DNA from: Alphaproteobacteria bacterium
GTDB lineage: Bacteria; Pseudomonadota; Alphaproteobacteria; Rhizobiales; Hyphomicrobiaceae
Length of the DNA: 35,902 nt
Direction: 5' to 3'
NCBI GenBank assembly: GCA_018830445.1
Contig: JAHJSN010000170.1
Span: forward strand, 1 to 35,902
Shown here: one piece after another, positions 35,571 through 35,902 of the stretch
Position numbering within the stretch: position 1 is the stretch's first letter
Layout: every line of letters begins with the position of its first letter
Position numbers and translations under genes: made by a program
The notes under the pieces: model-generated
The model's input: the letters and a program-made list of their open reading frames with translations, nothing else
Database searches by the model: none
What the model was told of the DNA's origin: nothing

Positions 35571-35888
35571 ATTATCGCTGACACGCCCGATTTCTGAACT
35601 CTCTCGCACAAAAGGCTAGTGGTGCGCACCTGACGTTTGGTCCCCACTTGCGGCTTGGCTCATTGCCAAACGTTTGGTGCAAAAGCTACACTAGAATCAT
35701 AGTGTTGCTCGTGTTCCTTGTGGCTCCGACACTTGGTCGATAGTGTGCTGCAACGGGAACCAAGTGGGCGGTGTAACCTGATGTCTGGAAATTGCTCTTG
35801 AGGCAATGCGGCTGTGGACGCCCTTGTTCCCCCGCGGGGGAACAAGGGCGAATCACGCATCGATGTTCTTCGACCAAGAGGAACCTCG
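35571..35888. other. Hairpin-rich gene-free stretch
   Basis: This 318-bp gap has no gene but many inverted repeats: TTGGC/GCCAA and CCAAACGTTTGG near 35655-35680, ACACTA/TAGTGT at 35688-35705, ACTTGGT/ACCAAGT around 35731-35766, ATTGC/GCAAT near 35790-35807, and a perfect 32-nt palindrome at 35819-35850. A short structured RNA or a regulatory region for the next gene is possible. Confidence 0.4.
35819..35850. repeat. Perfect 32-nt palindrome
   Basis: The first half CGCCCTTGTTCCCCCG is exactly mirrored by CGGGGGAACAAGGGCG with no loop, so it is self-complementary over 32 nt. There is no T-run on either side. It lies 39 bp before the start of the next gene. Confidence 0.85.
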
Positions 35889-35902
35889 ATGACAAGTAAC
35901 GA
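35889..35902 (+). CDS. Start of a gene that continues past the window
   Basis: ATG at 35889 is preceded by AAGAGGAA (GAGG seven bases upstream) and reads Met-Thr-Ser-Asn before the window ends. Only four complete codons are visible, so no product can be named. The ribosome binding site is the sole evidence. Confidence 0.4.

Overview
The window is a GC-rich chromosomal stretch of an alphaproteobacterium, most likely a member of the Hyphomicrobiales (Rhizobiales). The evidence is an F1-only ATP synthase operon (atpHAGDC, with F0 genes elsewhere), priA and a small transaldolase nearby, an envC-ctpA/rppH cell-envelope block, etfBA followed by a 3-hydroxybutyryl-CoA dehydrogenase, a PduO-type cobalamin adenosyltransferase, and crotonyl-CoA carboxylase/reductase. 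The genus cannot be decided from the sequence alone. I see no rRNA, tRNA, CRISPR array, transposase or phage gene.

Layout. 1-141: an exact 68-bp tandem repeat with nested hairpins. 167-3250: transaldolase (-) divergent from priA (+). 3455-6522: a GNAT acetyltransferase, two very small membrane-anchored proteins, and an alpha/beta hydrolase fused to an OsmC domain. 6810-12406: atpH, atpA, atpG, atpD, a small Cys-containing acidic protein, and atpC, closed by a strong terminator that also faces a convergent secreted-protein gene. 13050-16532: rppH, ctpA and envC on the minus strand. 16933-18608: a HIG1-type two-helix protein, cobalamin adenosyltransferase and a rhomboid protease. 18887-22460: etfB, etfA, 3-hydroxyacyl-CoA dehydrogenase and a short-chain dehydrogenase. 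22609-29502: a flavin-binding PPOX-family protein and a secreted protein on the minus strand, divergent from a complete TonB energising system (exbB, two exbD genes, tonB) and a TonB-dependent outer-membrane receptor. 29697-34973: an SDR, a decayed gmd fragment, a small secreted protein, a HTH plus periplasmic-binding-like regulator, an EamA exporter and ccr. 35196-35902: a small membrane protein, a hairpin-rich gap with a perfect 32-nt palindrome, and the first codons of a gene that leaves the window.

How the genes work together. EtfBA and the 3-hydroxybutyryl-CoA dehydrogenase belong to acyl-CoA and PHB/C4 metabolism. Ccr is the key enzyme of the ethylmalonyl-CoA pathway, whose two mutase steps need the adenosylcobalamin that the PduO-type enzyme makes. 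EnvC and CtpA act on peptidoglycan remodelling. ExbB, ExbD1, ExbD2 and TonB would power the adjacent receptor.

The most interesting signal is in the TonB system. The first ExbD keeps the membrane Asp that carries protons, while the second has Asn at that position. This suggests an obligate ExbD heterodimer with a single proton-carrying residue. Other points worth following are the small Cys protein inside the atp operon, the gmd relic, several perfect palindromes in gene gaps, and a hairpin that would pair over the ribosome binding site of the hydrolase-OsmC gene.
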